Numbered from the stretch's first letter, positions 49,581 to 58,324 are shown. The stretch is DNA of 64,000 bases from Bdellovibrionota bacterium (GCA_040386775.1 JAZKEU010000019.1:1-64000), one strand, 5' to 3'. Made by a program: numbers and translations. Notes: generated by a model not told the origin, from the letters alone.

Positions 49581-50803
49581 AATGGAGTAAATTCCTATCC
49601 AATCCATTGGCTCTTGCGATCGCATCTCTTTTGGGTGTTCTTGTTGGTGTATTAAAGCCCGGTTTTTTCAAAAATTGGATGTGGGCTGAGGAAATCGTGT
49701 TTGGCCTTATTCAAATGACAGTTCTTCCAATCATATTGGTTTCGCTACTGCTCTCAGTAATAAGGCTTTTTAGCTCTCAGCTCAGTACGCGGGTGATCTT
49801 TAAAATTATTATAGCATTCATTGGTCCACTTTTCTTAGTCGCGGCATTATCTGGATTCTACGCAAATATTTTTGGACCATCGCAATCCGAGAGAGAACGC
49901 TTGCAGGTAGAACTTGGCAGTTCCTTAGAAGAATCCGCACAAAAAGCCCCTCAGTCCATTGAGGATAAAAAAGTAGAATATATACCTACAAATATTTTCC
50001 AGGCACTGGCAAGTGGAAACCTGGTTGGATTGCTGACGTTTATTTTTCTCTTTGGTGCTGCTATAGGATTAAATGTTGTGTATTCAAGTTCGACGCTGAT
50101 TAAAATTTTGGAATCAGCAAATGAAGCTCTTTTGAGGATGTTCAATTGGTTTCTAACTTTCTTGGCGGTTGCCATTATGATTTCTATCAGTAAAACTATC
50201 GAGCAGGTTGGAGTTGAATTGCTTTCAGATTTAAGAAGTTTCTTCGTGTGTTTCTTAAGCTGGGTTATAATTTTTATTTTTGGAATGCTCGCCTATGCAA
50301 AATCTCTTTCTAATATGAATTTTGTAGAATTTTGGAAGAGTATTGAGAAATCCTTATCCGTATCATTTTTCTCAGGAAGTAGCTCAAGTGCCCTGCCTTC
50401 ACTTATGGAGAGCTTAAAAGAAAAATTCAAGGTGGACACTTGGGTCGTGGATTTGATTGCGCCACTTTCATTATCAGCTTTCAAGTTAGGCTCAGTTGCA
50501 CTACTAGCGATGTTGTCAGTTCTACTTTGTCAGCTGTTTGATATCGAGCTTTCTATTTCTAGTTTCTTTATTATCGTTCTTGCCTCTGTCCTGCAATCCA
50601 TTTGTGGGGGCGGCGAGGGAGCGGCAGCAGTTATGGTATTGGCATTTATGTTGCGACCTCTGGGATTGTCAGAAGAAATTTTAGTCATGCTATTTGTTGC
50701 ATTAAGACCCGTGCTGAGTTTTGCTGTGGCCATTATGAATACAGCTAGCTCTTTGGCAATCATCCTCAGTGCTGGAAGATGGCTCCCAAGAAAAGAAATC
50801 TAA
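49577..50803 (+). CDS. DAACS-family dicarboxylate/amino acid:cation symporter
   Basis: 408 aa with about eight membrane segments. Conserved GLIQMTVLPIILVSLLLSV region, FSGSSSSALPSLMESL (the Ser-rich HP1 hairpin) and CGGGEGAAAVM (HP2-like) are features of the Glt/DctA family, which carries glutamate, aspartate or C4-dicarboxylates with Na+ or H+. Coupled by a 4-nt overlap to a periplasmic binding protein, which is not normal for this family. The C-terminus is short (GRWLPRKEI). Confidence 0.85.
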   Translation: MKWSKFLSNPLALAIASLLGVLVGVLKPGFFKNWMWAEEIVFGLIQMTVLPIILVSLLLSVIRLFSSQLSTRVIFKIIIAFIGPLFLVAALSGFYANIFGPSQSERERLQVELGSSLEESAQKAPQSIEDKKVEYIPTNIFQALASGNLVGLLTFIFLFGAAIGLNVVYSSSTLIKILESANEALLRMFNWFLTFLAVAIMISISKTIEQVGVELLSDLRSFFVCFLSWVIIFIFGMLAYAKSLSNMNFVEFWKSIEKSLSVSFFSGSSSSALPSLMESLKEKFKVDTWVVDLIAPLSLSAFKLGSVALLAMLSVLLCQLFDIELSISSFFIIVLASVLQSICGGGEGAAAVMVLAFMLRPLGLSEEILVMLFVALRPVLSFAVAIMNTASSLAIILSAGRWLPRKEI

Positions 50804-50842
50804 GATACTGTGAATATCTATTTAGCGATTTTAAAAAAATTA

Positions 50843-51709
50843 TTAATTTTCTAATTTATTTAGAGCTTTTGAAAAAAATTTGATTGCTTCTATAGAAGAC
50901 AAAGCTACTGCCGTATTCATAATGGCGTAATCTTCTCCATATTCAGTTTCACACTTTGTTTCAAGAGTGCTGAGAACAGCAGTAACTTGTCCGTTATCAA
51001 AAACTGGGGCGCCAGAGTCGCCAATGTCTCCAATGGGATCCAAGTATTGAGAGATTATGGCAAATCTTTTTTCGCCGGTTCTCCAAATTTTACTTTTACC
51101 CAATCTCAAATCATTTGGTTGAGGGTCTGAGAAGGGAATACTTACTTCAAATGAGCTTGCTGTCATTCCATAACCTAGGAACTCTATAGAATCTCCTGCG
51201 GAATGGATTTTCTGAAAATTAATTTGTGCCCAAGTCCGAAAAGTTTTGTTCGGAAACTTTAATAAAGCCAAATCTGGTGTTTTTGTAAGTACCATAGGTT
51301 TTTCGCCAGGTGAGCATCCAGGTGTAGTCTTTCCGTGTTTATTCTGCTCATCTTTAATTTTTTGTAAATCCTCAGGAATAAACTCTGTGTAAGATTGCAG
51401 TACTGAAATGATTTCTTCTGTTTTATTTTCTTTGAAACGGTGGAGAACAATAGTATTATTTTTTTCTTCATTAAAATTCCCTGTTACACAATGCCCGGCT
51501 GTTAACACCAGTGAATCAGAAATAGCAGTTCCCGTGCAACGACCATTATCAACTTGATCTAAAAGCGAATCTTTATCTTTATAAAGTATAAGTCGCACAA
51601 CTTCAGGTCTTTGAGAGTTTAAAAGTTCTTTTCCATTCACAATAGCTTGTGATTTTTGAGCGCATAGAACCGCAATTGCAAATACGATTACAAAAAATTG
51701 ATAGAGCAT
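50843..51709 (-). CDS. Secreted trypsin-like serine protease with IVNG propeptide site
   Basis: 288 aa. Signal peptide, then KSQAIVNGKELL: IVNG is the trypsin mature N-terminus, produced here by cleavage after Ala. Triad: His in LTAGHCV, Asp in TPDLALLKF and Ser in GDIGDSGAPVF. Additional Cys could form trypsin-like disulfides. It differs from the 26309-28725 cluster by its GDSGAP site. Predicted extracellular or periplasmic. GGGGAAA precedes the ATG. Monocistronic. Confidence 0.87.
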   Translation of the reverse strand: MLYQFFVIVFAIAVLCAQKSQAIVNGKELLNSQRPEVVRLILYKDKDSLLDQVDNGRCTGTAISDSLVLTAGHCVTGNFNEEKNNTIVLHRFKENKTEEIISVLQSYTEFIPEDLQKIKDEQNKHGKTTPGCSPGEKPMVLTKTPDLALLKFPNKTFRTWAQINFQKIHSAGDSIEFLGYGMTASSFEVSIPFSDPQPNDLRLGKSKIWRTGEKRFAIISQYLDPIGDIGDSGAPVFDNGQVTAVLSTLETKCETEYGEDYAIMNTAVALSSIEAIKFFSKALNKLEN

Positions 51710-51900
51710 TTCCCCTTACCCCACGCGCTTACCCCAGCGCATGAGTGAGAGAGTCACTCTTTGAGGAACAAATCACAATACAAATAAAATAAAGGTAAAT
51801 TTATTTACGGTTTCAAAGGTCTAGTATAAGTGAAAGAATTACGAGGTATTAATGATTATTTGGGGTTGCTTTTATATTTAAAAAAAGTCAAAATTATTAT

Positions 51901-53151
51901 ATGCAAATCAACCTGACTCGCACTCGTGTATTTACAATTGTGTTGTTTTCTTTTTTGATCGCCATTTCTGGATGGATGTTTATTAAGAAAGACTCTAATT
52001 TTGATATGTCAAAGCAAAGACTTCAAAGTATTCAGCATGTTAGAGCGCAGATCCGCGACCAAATTTCGCCTTTTATCAAAAAAAATGAAGTTACGCCGCA
52101 CGTGTATTTTGAAAAATTTGGCGCCTTTGAAAAGACAGACGTTCAATATACGTTCAATCCAACTCTACAAAATCAAGCGAACAAACTTTTAAGACAATAC
52201 AAACCAGATTATGCATCCATCGTAGCGATTGATGCAAAAACAGGCAGAGTACTGGCCCTGGCAAATTATCTCAAAGAAGATACAACTCCGGGAAATCTTG
52301 CGATTAAGGCAACGTTTCCCGCAGCTTCTATTTTTAAAATTATTCCAGCGTCGGTGGCTTTGGACAAATACATGTTAGAAGCCAATCTTTTGCTTCCATT
52401 CAATGGATCTTCGCACACGCTCTACAGAAAAAATGTAATGTCAGACACGATCAATAGATGGACCAGATCGATTTCTTTGAAGCAAGCGTTTGCTCAATCG
52501 GTAAATACTTTTTTTGCAAGATTAGCGCTTAAGAAAATGCAACCTGATGATTTAAAAGAATACGCAGCCAAATTCCAATTCAATACACCGATTGTTACAG
52601 ATTTTCCAATCGACATGAGTACGGCGGTGATTCCAAATGAAAAAGGTTATGAACTTGCGGAAGTGGCATCAGGGTTCAACAAAACAAACACGTTATCTCC
52701 AGTGCAAGGTGCAATGATGGCGGCAGCGATTGCTGATGATGGAATCATGAGAAATCCTTACATCGTAGATTCATTAACAAATGAAGCGGGTGAAATGGTT
52801 TATCATGGAGAGTCTGTAGAACTCGCAAGAGCTCTCACTCCTGAAGGCGCAGAAAAAATGCGTGAACTTATGCAAGCGACCATCATTCAAGGCACAAGTA
52901 GGAAGTCATTCCGTCCTCTAGTTAAAAACAATCAATTCGTTGCTCTCGAGCTTGGTGGAAAAACAGGATCACTCACTGGTGATGAGCCGAAGGGCAAAGT
53001 GGATTGGTTTGTGGGTTACGCGATTCATGGTGACCAAAAAATTGCAATCGCAGCAATCACAGTCAATAAAAAATACTGGACAGTAAAATCGGCATTCCTT
53101 GCTCAGAGTATTATTAAGAATCACTTCAAAGAAGATGTTGCGGCTAGGTAA
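51901..53151 (+). CDS. Penicillin-binding transpeptidase (single-domain PBP)
   Basis: 416 aa. A short cytoplasmic tail and one membrane segment (FTIVLFSFLIAISGWMFI) anchor a periplasmic transpeptidase. Penicillin-fold motifs are intact: SIFK (SxxK, near residue 142), SVN (near 201) and KTG (near 354). It lacks the large N-terminal pedestal of class B PBPs and is closest in layout to PbpA-like enzymes. It cross-links peptidoglycan. No Shine-Dalgarno; a TTGCTT hexamer at 51866 lies at -35 distance from the ATG. Monocistronic. Confidence 0.85.
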   Translation: MQINLTRTRVFTIVLFSFLIAISGWMFIKKDSNFDMSKQRLQSIQHVRAQIRDQISPFIKKNEVTPHVYFEKFGAFEKTDVQYTFNPTLQNQANKLLRQYKPDYASIVAIDAKTGRVLALANYLKEDTTPGNLAIKATFPAASIFKIIPASVALDKYMLEANLLLPFNGSSHTLYRKNVMSDTINRWTRSISLKQAFAQSVNTFFARLALKKMQPDDLKEYAAKFQFNTPIVTDFPIDMSTAVIPNEKGYELAEVASGFNKTNTLSPVQGAMMAAAIADDGIMRNPYIVDSLTNEAGEMVYHGESVELARALTPEGAEKMRELMQATIIQGTSRKSFRPLVKNNQFVALELGGKTGSLTGDEPKGKVDWFVGYAIHGDQKIAIAAITVNKKYWTVKSAFLAQSIIKNHFKEDVAAR

Positions 53152-53163
53152 CTAGGGAAGATC

Positions 53164-53189
53164 GTCGCCCGTCAAATGAGACAGGCGAC
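53164..53189. terminator. Hairpin between convergent PBP and OmpA-like genes
   Basis: GTCGCCCGTC (53164-53173) and GACAGGCGAC (53180-53189) pair with one mismatch around AAATGA. No T run, so it may block read-through by structure or serve as a 3' stabiliser for either gene. Its arms share GTCGCC with the REP-like hairpins but not the AGTG ends. Confidence 0.5.
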
Positions 53190-53200
53190 AGCTCTACACT

Positions 53201-54544
53201 TTAAAGTGGCGAGATAAGAATATCTACTCTTCGATTTTGAGCTCTACCTTGTGGTGTTTTGTTAGTCGTAATGGGTTTTTCATCTGCAAAACCTGAGGAT
53301 CTTACATCCGATTCATTTACCGCGCTATTTTGAACCAAATAATTTTTAACAGCCTCTGCTCTCTTTTCAGAAAGACGAGCATTAACATCTTTTGATCCTA
53401 GGGCATCAGTATGACCTTCGACTTCAATTTCAGAACTACCCAAAGATTTAATCACAGATTGAACTTTTGTCATCAGAGGATAGCTAGCCGCAGTTAAATC
53501 TGCTTGCCCACTTGGAAACTTCAATCCTTTAAGACGGATTAAAAGCTTATCTCCATCTCTAAATACTTCAGCCTCATTTGTTGAAAATTGTGATTTGGCA
53601 TTTTTTAGTTTTTCATCCAATGCCACCTGATCTGAAAGCTGTGAACTTTCAGCAGAAACTACAGCCAATGCGGATGTTGTTGCACCGAGTTCGCTTTTAG
53701 TTGAATCTAGCTCACCAGAGAGTTCTCTTTGAGCACTCTGTTCTGCTTCCATTTCGAGAGCCAATTGCTCTAAAGTTTTGTTTTTATTGATTTTTGATTC
53801 TCTTGTGATTCTCAAGGCCCGCTCCGACTCTTTGGTCGCAAGAGTTGCCATTCGATCAATTCCAGTAGCATCTTGTCTATTGGAAGTAATAAATAGATCG
53901 GCATCCTTCATTCTTTTTTGCGCTAAGGCCAGAGTTTTAGGAGCAACTTTTTTTGCGCCTTCTCTTTCTGCCGCACTAAGATTTGCACTTGCTGTTCCAA
54001 GTTTATCTCCTTTGATGGCAGATAGTTCTACGCTCATATATTCATTTAGTAAATCTTTTCTGTCTTCTAGATCAACACTGAAATCTCCATCTTCAAAGTC
54101 TTTACCAAATTTTTTAAGTTCATGATCAGCATCGTTCAAAAGGTCTTTGGCGTGAGTCGCAGCTTTTGCTTCTAAAGCTCTTGCTCTCATATCAACAATG
54201 TCAGGAATATTATCGGCTCCTCTTTCAGCCGTATCATTGGCCTTAAGTAACCATGCATTGCCGATGGCTACTTCTTTTAGTATTTCTTTATTCCCATCGT
54301 TAGCACTACGAGCCTCTTTGGCTTCCCTAAGATGTTTTTCTGCTTTTTTGTAGTTGTTGGGCGAGAGGACATTCACTTGGTCAGTTTGTGCTTTTTCTAT
54401 ATTTCTTTGAAGAGCGTTAATCTCTTCAGAGGGATTAGCTGTCGATGAAAACTCTTGCACGGGTGGAGTGGTTGAGCAGGCAGCTAAAAATAAAAAGGAC
54501 ATAAAGAGTCCTAGTATTCCTTTGTTCTGTGAGCGTTGTAACAT
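53201..54544 (-). CDS. OmpA-family lipoprotein with long coiled-coil linker
   Basis: 447 aa. Lipobox LAAC (Cys23) with lipid anchoring. The middle two-thirds is Ala/Lys/Glu-rich helical (DUF4398-like repeats with YKKAEKHLREAKEARS, then AQKRMKDADLFI), predicted to span the periplasm. The C-terminal OmpA domain binds peptidoglycan: EVEGHTDALGS, ARLSEKRAEAVKNYL and RAQNRRVDILI are intact. It tethers the outer membrane or a surface complex to the wall. AGGAGAAA precedes the ATG. A 23-codon hydrophobic ORF lies 43 nt upstream on the same strand. Confidence 0.85.
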   Translation of the reverse strand: MLQRSQNKGILGLFMSFLFLAACSTTPPVQEFSSTANPSEEINALQRNIEKAQTDQVNVLSPNNYKKAEKHLREAKEARSANDGNKEILKEVAIGNAWLLKANDTAERGADNIPDIVDMRARALEAKAATHAKDLLNDADHELKKFGKDFEDGDFSVDLEDRKDLLNEYMSVELSAIKGDKLGTASANLSAAEREGAKKVAPKTLALAQKRMKDADLFITSNRQDATGIDRMATLATKESERALRITRESKINKNKTLEQLALEMEAEQSAQRELSGELDSTKSELGATTSALAVVSAESSQLSDQVALDEKLKNAKSQFSTNEAEVFRDGDKLLIRLKGLKFPSGQADLTAASYPLMTKVQSVIKSLGSSEIEVEGHTDALGSKDVNARLSEKRAEAVKNYLVQNSAVNESDVRSSGFADEKPITTNKTPQGRAQNRRVDILISPL

Positions 54545-54587
54545 AATCTTTCTCCTGTGGTTTCACTAAGATGTTCTTAGTAATTAA

Positions 54588-54659
54588 TTAGTTTGTTAAA
54601 ATCAGCATTGTCGTGGCAAGAAAGACCAATAAAAGTGAGATCTTTAAAAATATCATCAT
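54588..54659 (-). CDS. Predicted 23-aa hydrophobic membrane peptide
   Basis: A very short reading frame (23 codons plus TAA) beginning with two ATG codons. It has AAGGAGG 8 nt upstream, one of the best Shine-Dalgarno sequences in the window. The product is MMIFLKIS followed by an almost wholly aliphatic stretch ending in TN, i.e. a single membrane-spanning helix with one Lys near the N-terminus. It is on the strand of the OmpA-like lipoprotein gene, 43 nt upstream, and could be cotranscribed with it. Function unknown; possibly a regulator or subunit of an envelope complex. A leader peptide is an alternative. Confidence 0.62.
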   Translation of the reverse strand: MMIFLKISLLLVFLATTMLILTN

Positions 54660-54794
54660 AGAATTACCCTCCTTCCAAAATCGACGGTCATAAAAAAAAT
54701 AATAACATCGTGATGTGTTTTAAGGTGTCTAGTTACTTACATAAAATCTAGAAGAGCCCTTTAAGTATTATTTATTGTGTAGTTGCTAACACAC

Positions 54795-54823
54795 TTGTAA
54801 AAATCGTTTCTCTAAAATATGTT
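54795..54823 (+). promoter_or_regulatory. Leaderless-type promoter of the methyltransferase gene
   Basis: TTGTAA (54795-54800), exactly 17 bp, TATGTT (54818-54823) and 6 nt to the ATG at 54830. There is no Shine-Dalgarno. The A of ATG is the predicted +1. Confidence 0.45.
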
Positions 54824-54829
54824 TAGCAT

Positions 54830-55738
54830 ATGTCTGATACGCCTCTTCATCTTTATGTTGCTCACTCTGACTTCAAGAAAGAACTTTTGAAAGAGATAAA
54901 ATCCACAAAAATGGATTTCGAAAATTATTTGATCAGTGAAAATAAGATTGAAGACTCTATCTGGGCACAAGACATTTGGTTTGATCTAAAAGAAATAAAA
55001 TTTGAATCCATTTCTCAAGCGGTTAAAGAACTCAAAAAAAATCACTCACATTGGGCTTCAGACTCTTTGAGTCATCATCGCAGGGCAAAACTCATTCAGG
55101 AGCAGTTGAATTTTTATAAACATCCATCTCTAGAATTCATGGGCAATTTACCTAAGCAAAAATTTGGTAGATGGTTAATGGTGAATGAAAATACGATCTG
55201 GGCCTCAAAAGATTGTAGATCACCAATTCCTTTTGGAAAAATTGAATTCAACGAAGATAAAAAAATTCCTCCATCTCGAGCCTACTTAAAACTATGGGAA
55301 GTGTTTACTATCCATGGCGCGATTCCAAGGAAGAACTCTCGATGCATTGATCTTGGAAGTTGTCCCGGCGGATGGTCATGGGTGCTTTCGCAACTTGGCT
55401 GTGATGTGATCAGCGTGGATAAAGCTCCCTTAGATCCAAAGATTGCTAAGATTAAAAACATTCAATTTCTAAAAAAAGACGCCTTTAAACTTAAGCCCGA
55501 AGAGGTCGGAAAAATCGACTGGTTGTTTTCTGATATTATTTGTGAGCCGGCGAGGCTTTTTGAACTGGTTCAGGTATGGAAAAATTCCGGGGTTAAGAAC
55601 TTTGTCTGCACTATAAAATTTAAAGGAAAAACCGATTTTGAGGTTGTAGAGCGCTTTAAAAAGATCTCAGGTGCGAGACTCCTTCATCTTTATCACAACA
55701 AACATGAAATCACTTGGATTTTGACTGAAAAAGAGTAA
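54830..55738 (+). CDS. RlmM-like FtsJ-family rRNA 2'-O-methyltransferase
   Basis: 302 aa. The SAM-binding motif I is CIDLGSCPGGWSWVL (near residues 167-181), followed by the VISVDKAPL motif. The RrmJ/RlmM catalytic tetrad K-D-K-E is recognisable: Lys in SRAYLKLWE, Asp in WLFSDIICEP, Lys in CTIKFKG, Glu in HEITWIL. RlmM modifies C2498 of 23S rRNA; the N-terminal part here is shorter than in E. coli (366 aa). The exact target is not proven. The next gene begins 13 nt later. Confidence 0.8.
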   Translation: MSDTPLHLYVAHSDFKKELLKEIKSTKMDFENYLISENKIEDSIWAQDIWFDLKEIKFESISQAVKELKKNHSHWASDSLSHHRRAKLIQEQLNFYKHPSLEFMGNLPKQKFGRWLMVNENTIWASKDCRSPIPFGKIEFNEDKKIPPSRAYLKLWEVFTIHGAIPRKNSRCIDLGSCPGGWSWVLSQLGCDVISVDKAPLDPKIAKIKNIQFLKKDAFKLKPEEVGKIDWLFSDIICEPARLFELVQVWKNSGVKNFVCTIKFKGKTDFEVVERFKKISGARLLHLYHNKHEITWILTEKE

Positions 55739-55751
55739 GTTCTCCGGTCTT

Positions 55752-56312
55752 ATGAAAAACTTATTTTTAGCACTATTAGTCGTCTTTTCTGTTCAATCTG
55801 TATTTGCTCAAATTGTTTCCAAAGAAGCTTGGAAGCCTGAGGGTTTTTCAAAACTCAGCGCTTTTGAGCAGACAATTATTTCTAAACTCTCACCTGTCGA
55901 TCAAAAAAATAAAATTTTTGTTCAGCTATTATTGGACACTGGTGTTTTTAAATCCTGTGGATTGGGCACAACATTGAGGCATGATAAATTATTTATTTCT
56001 GTGATTGATAAAAAAACAGCGATGCGATATTCTTATGTTTTGGATTTTAATAGAGCACTAGTGAATCAAGACGTTTTCGTGGGCGAAGCAGGTGTGCAGA
56101 TACATGTTTTGGTTTTTGATCAAGCAATCCAAAATTTATCGGGTGAGTTGTTTGAAGAAACTGTTTTTATGTATTTCTTTTTTGATAAAGAAGGACAATT
56201 GGTTCAGATGGTTATAAAAGCTACGAAAAATTCCGGAGTGGGTTTGCCAATAATTTCGAAATTCCCAGAGAGCACTCAAGGGGCATACGAAGTTAATTGC
56301 GAAGCAAGGTAA
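55752..56312 (+). CDS. Secreted protein of unknown function
   Basis: 186 aa. Signal peptide (cleavage near SVFAQ). The mature part has two Cys (KSCGLGTT and EVNCEAR at the C-terminus) and alternating strands (VQIHVLVFDQA, TVFMYFFFDKEGQL), predicted small beta-rich periplasmic protein. It follows the methyltransferase by 13 nt without an own ribosome site, so it may be cotranscribed. I recognise no family. Confidence 0.62.
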   Translation: MKNLFLALLVVFSVQSVFAQIVSKEAWKPEGFSKLSAFEQTIISKLSPVDQKNKIFVQLLLDTGVFKSCGLGTTLRHDKLFISVIDKKTAMRYSYVLDFNRALVNQDVFVGEAGVQIHVLVFDQAIQNLSGELFEETVFMYFFFDKEGQLVQMVIKATKNSGVGLPIISKFPESTQGAYEVNCEAR

Positions 56313-56331
56313 TCATTCAAAACCTTTGCGC

Positions 56332-56817
56332 CTAAAAACCTTTACACTCTAACCCAGGATTATAAACTCCGGCGCCCTGCTGGTAGGTGAGAGTGGCTCC
56401 TAAGTGTGAAGTGTAAGCTAAACTTGCAGTGCCGCTTAAAACCAAAATCAAATTTAAAGCCACAAAGAATTTAGTGTATTTCAAAAGTAATGTTTCACTC
56501 AAAATATGGAATAAAATAAAAGCCGTAAACATATAAGCAACATAATAAGAAAAGTCCTCATGATTTAGGCGAATTTCCGGGTCACACAACATGGGGCCCA
56601 CAACGTCTTCAGCGAGCGAACCTGTAAAGATAGAAATCCAAGCTGTCGTGGTACCAATAACAATCAATAAAAATGAAAATTTTCTTAGAGACTTAAAGTA
56701 ATCATGTTTTAGAAAAATGCTTAACACATAAAAAACAGAACCTACAATAAGTAGAGCGATAGGGAAATGCACAGAAAGAGGGTGGAGGAGTTCACTCCTC
56801 CACATCGATGGCAGCAT
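56332..56817 (-). CDS. DUF2231 membrane protein
   Basis: 161 aa with four membrane segments. The N-terminal ELLHPLSVHFPIALLIVGSVF is the DUF2231 signature (conserved His pair), followed by ITGxLAEDxxGPxL-type and RLNHEDFSYYVAYMF. The family is often paired with a small soluble partner and with heme or cytochrome-linked proteins; here a periplasmic beta-rich protein lies 9 nt upstream. Function unknown; ligand binding by the two His in the membrane is plausible (inference). Confidence 0.78.
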   Translation of the reverse strand: MLPSMWRSELLHPLSVHFPIALLIVGSVFYVLSIFLKHDYFKSLRKFSFLLIVIGTTTAWISIFTGSLAEDVVGPMLCDPEIRLNHEDFSYYVAYMFTAFILFHILSETLLLKYTKFFVALNLILVLSGTASLAYTSHLGATLTYQQGAGVYNPGLECKGF

Positions 56818-56826
56818 GAATAAACC

Positions 56827-57129
56827 TTATTTTACTGTCTCAGCTAAGATTTCAACTTTAACTGGGTCTAATCTTCTACCTACTTTTTTTGCATCCACTT
56901 TTACTTTTTGATCTACTTTTAGAGCATCAAATGCAGCTGGGGCACCGTTTTGAACTAATTCAGTGTTTTCTTGGAAGTAAAATTCGTGTTTTTTACCTTC
57001 AGCCATGACATAAATTTCTTTTTTTGCAGGAACAACTTTCGAAATAGTTCCTTCAACTGTAGTTATATCTACAGCGAATGCTGAAGAGCTAAGTAACGCA
57101 ATTGCTAACGATAGAATCATTTCTTTCAT
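56827..57129 (-). CDS. Small exported OB-like protein, DUF2231 partner
   Basis: 100 aa. Signal peptide (cleavage near SAFAV), then a compact beta-rich domain (TTVEGTISKVVPAKKEIYVMAEGKKHEFYF) that resembles DUF5666-like OB folds (in part). It probably works in the periplasm. The ATG is preceded by GGAG, and the DUF2231 gene follows after 9 nt, so the two form one unit. Confidence 0.65.
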   Translation of the reverse strand: MKEMILSLAIALLSSSAFAVDITTVEGTISKVVPAKKEIYVMAEGKKHEFYFQENTELVQNGAPAAFDALKVDQKVKVDAKKVGRRLDPVKVEILAETVK

Positions 57130-57193
57130 GTGGTACTCCTAATGAATGCCCAAAAATCTAAGTCTTCGGTGCGGTTTTAAAAACAAAACAAAG

Positions 57194-57211
57194 CTAACAC
57201 AAGTCTAACGG
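57194..57211 (+). promoter_or_regulatory. Pho-box-like direct repeat upstream of pstS
   Basis: CTAACAC (57194-57200), 4 nt, CTAACGG (57205-57211): two 7-bp repeats with the 11-bp period of PhoB binding sites, 51 nt before the pstS start. The half-sites share CTAAC rather than the enteric CTGTCA, so this may be a divergent Pho box. Only one repeat pair is evident. Confidence 0.45.
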
Positions 57212-57261
57212 GAATAAAAATGAAAATATGGATATAGTTTTCCATACAAATTGGAGGATAT

Positions 57262-58272
57262 ATGAACAAATTTTTGGTGTCGTTTTTCATTATGGTTTCA
57301 TTTACAGCGGTAGCGTCAGCTGCTCAATTGATCAATGGCGCAGGTGCAACGTTCCCTTATCCTCTTTATTCAAAGTGGTTTAGTGAATACAATAAACAAA
57401 ATCCAAATGTAAAAATCAATTATCAATCGGTTGGAAGTGGTGCGGGCATTAAGCAGTTACTTGCAAAAACGGTAGACTTTGGTGCCTCTGACGCTCCCAT
57501 GAAAGATGATGAATTAAAATCAGCAGGTGCTCCCGTCGTTCATATTCCAACAGTTCTGGGTGCAGTAGTGGTGAGTTACAATATTCCAGGAGTTTCAACT
57601 TCGATCAATTTATCACCAACTCTAGTTTCAGATATCTTTATGGGAAAAATAAAAAAATGGAACGATCCAAAAATTGCTGCTGAAAATGCAGGAGTGAAAT
57701 TCCCAGATACAGCAGTAACGCCAGTTTATCGTTCCGATGGTAGTGGAACAACTTCAGTATTTACGGACTATCTAGCAAAAGTTTCTCCGGAATGGTCAGA
57801 AAAAGTAGGTGCTGGAAAAGCCGTGAAATGGCCCACAGGTCTTGGTGGAAAAGGAAATGAAGGCGTAGCGGGTGTATTGAAACAAACTCCTGGAAGCGTG
57901 GGTTATGTTGAGCAAGTTTATGCCGTCACAAATAAACTACCAGTGGCTTCGATTAAAAATGCTGCTGGAAAATATGTTCAACCTTCTTTTGAGTCTGTGT
58001 CTGCCGCTGCAGAAGGCGCATTAAAGACTATGCCTGCTGACTATAGAGTTTCAATTACCAATGCTGCGGGTGCGACTTCATATCCTATCGCTGCGTTCAC
58101 GTACATTCTTGTGTATAAGAAAATGAATGCCACGACAGGGAAAGACTTCGTTCAATTCTTAAAATGGTCCATGGGCCAAGGACAATCTTTTGCAAAAGAT
58201 TTGGCTTATGCACCTCTCCCTAAATCTCTAGTCACAAAAGTCGAAGCAACTATTTCTCAATTGGAGTTCTAA
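57262..58272 (+). CDS. pstS: Periplasmic phosphate-binding protein PstS
   Basis: 336 aa, standard length. Signal peptide (cleavage near SASAA), phosphate-binding loops NGAGATFPYPLYSKW, SVGSGAGIKQL, FGASDAPM and YRSDGSGTTSVF (partial citations). High-affinity phosphate capture for the PstCAB ABC importer. GGAGG precedes the ATG. First gene of pstSCAB-phoU; likely induced under phosphate limitation through the upstream repeat. Confidence 0.96.
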   Translation: MNKFLVSFFIMVSFTAVASAAQLINGAGATFPYPLYSKWFSEYNKQNPNVKINYQSVGSGAGIKQLLAKTVDFGASDAPMKDDELKSAGAPVVHIPTVLGAVVVSYNIPGVSTSINLSPTLVSDIFMGKIKKWNDPKIAAENAGVKFPDTAVTPVYRSDGSGTTSVFTDYLAKVSPEWSEKVGAGKAVKWPTGLGGKGNEGVAGVLKQTPGSVGYVEQVYAVTNKLPVASIKNAAGKYVQPSFESVSAAAEGALKTMPADYRVSITNAAGATSYPIAAFTYILVYKKMNATTGKDFVQFLKWSMGQGQSFAKDLAYAPLPKSLVTKVEATISQLEF

Positions 58273-58324
58273 GATATATCAGATAAGATTCCTCTATAAC
58301 TTTCGAGGGAACGTATAGAGATCG

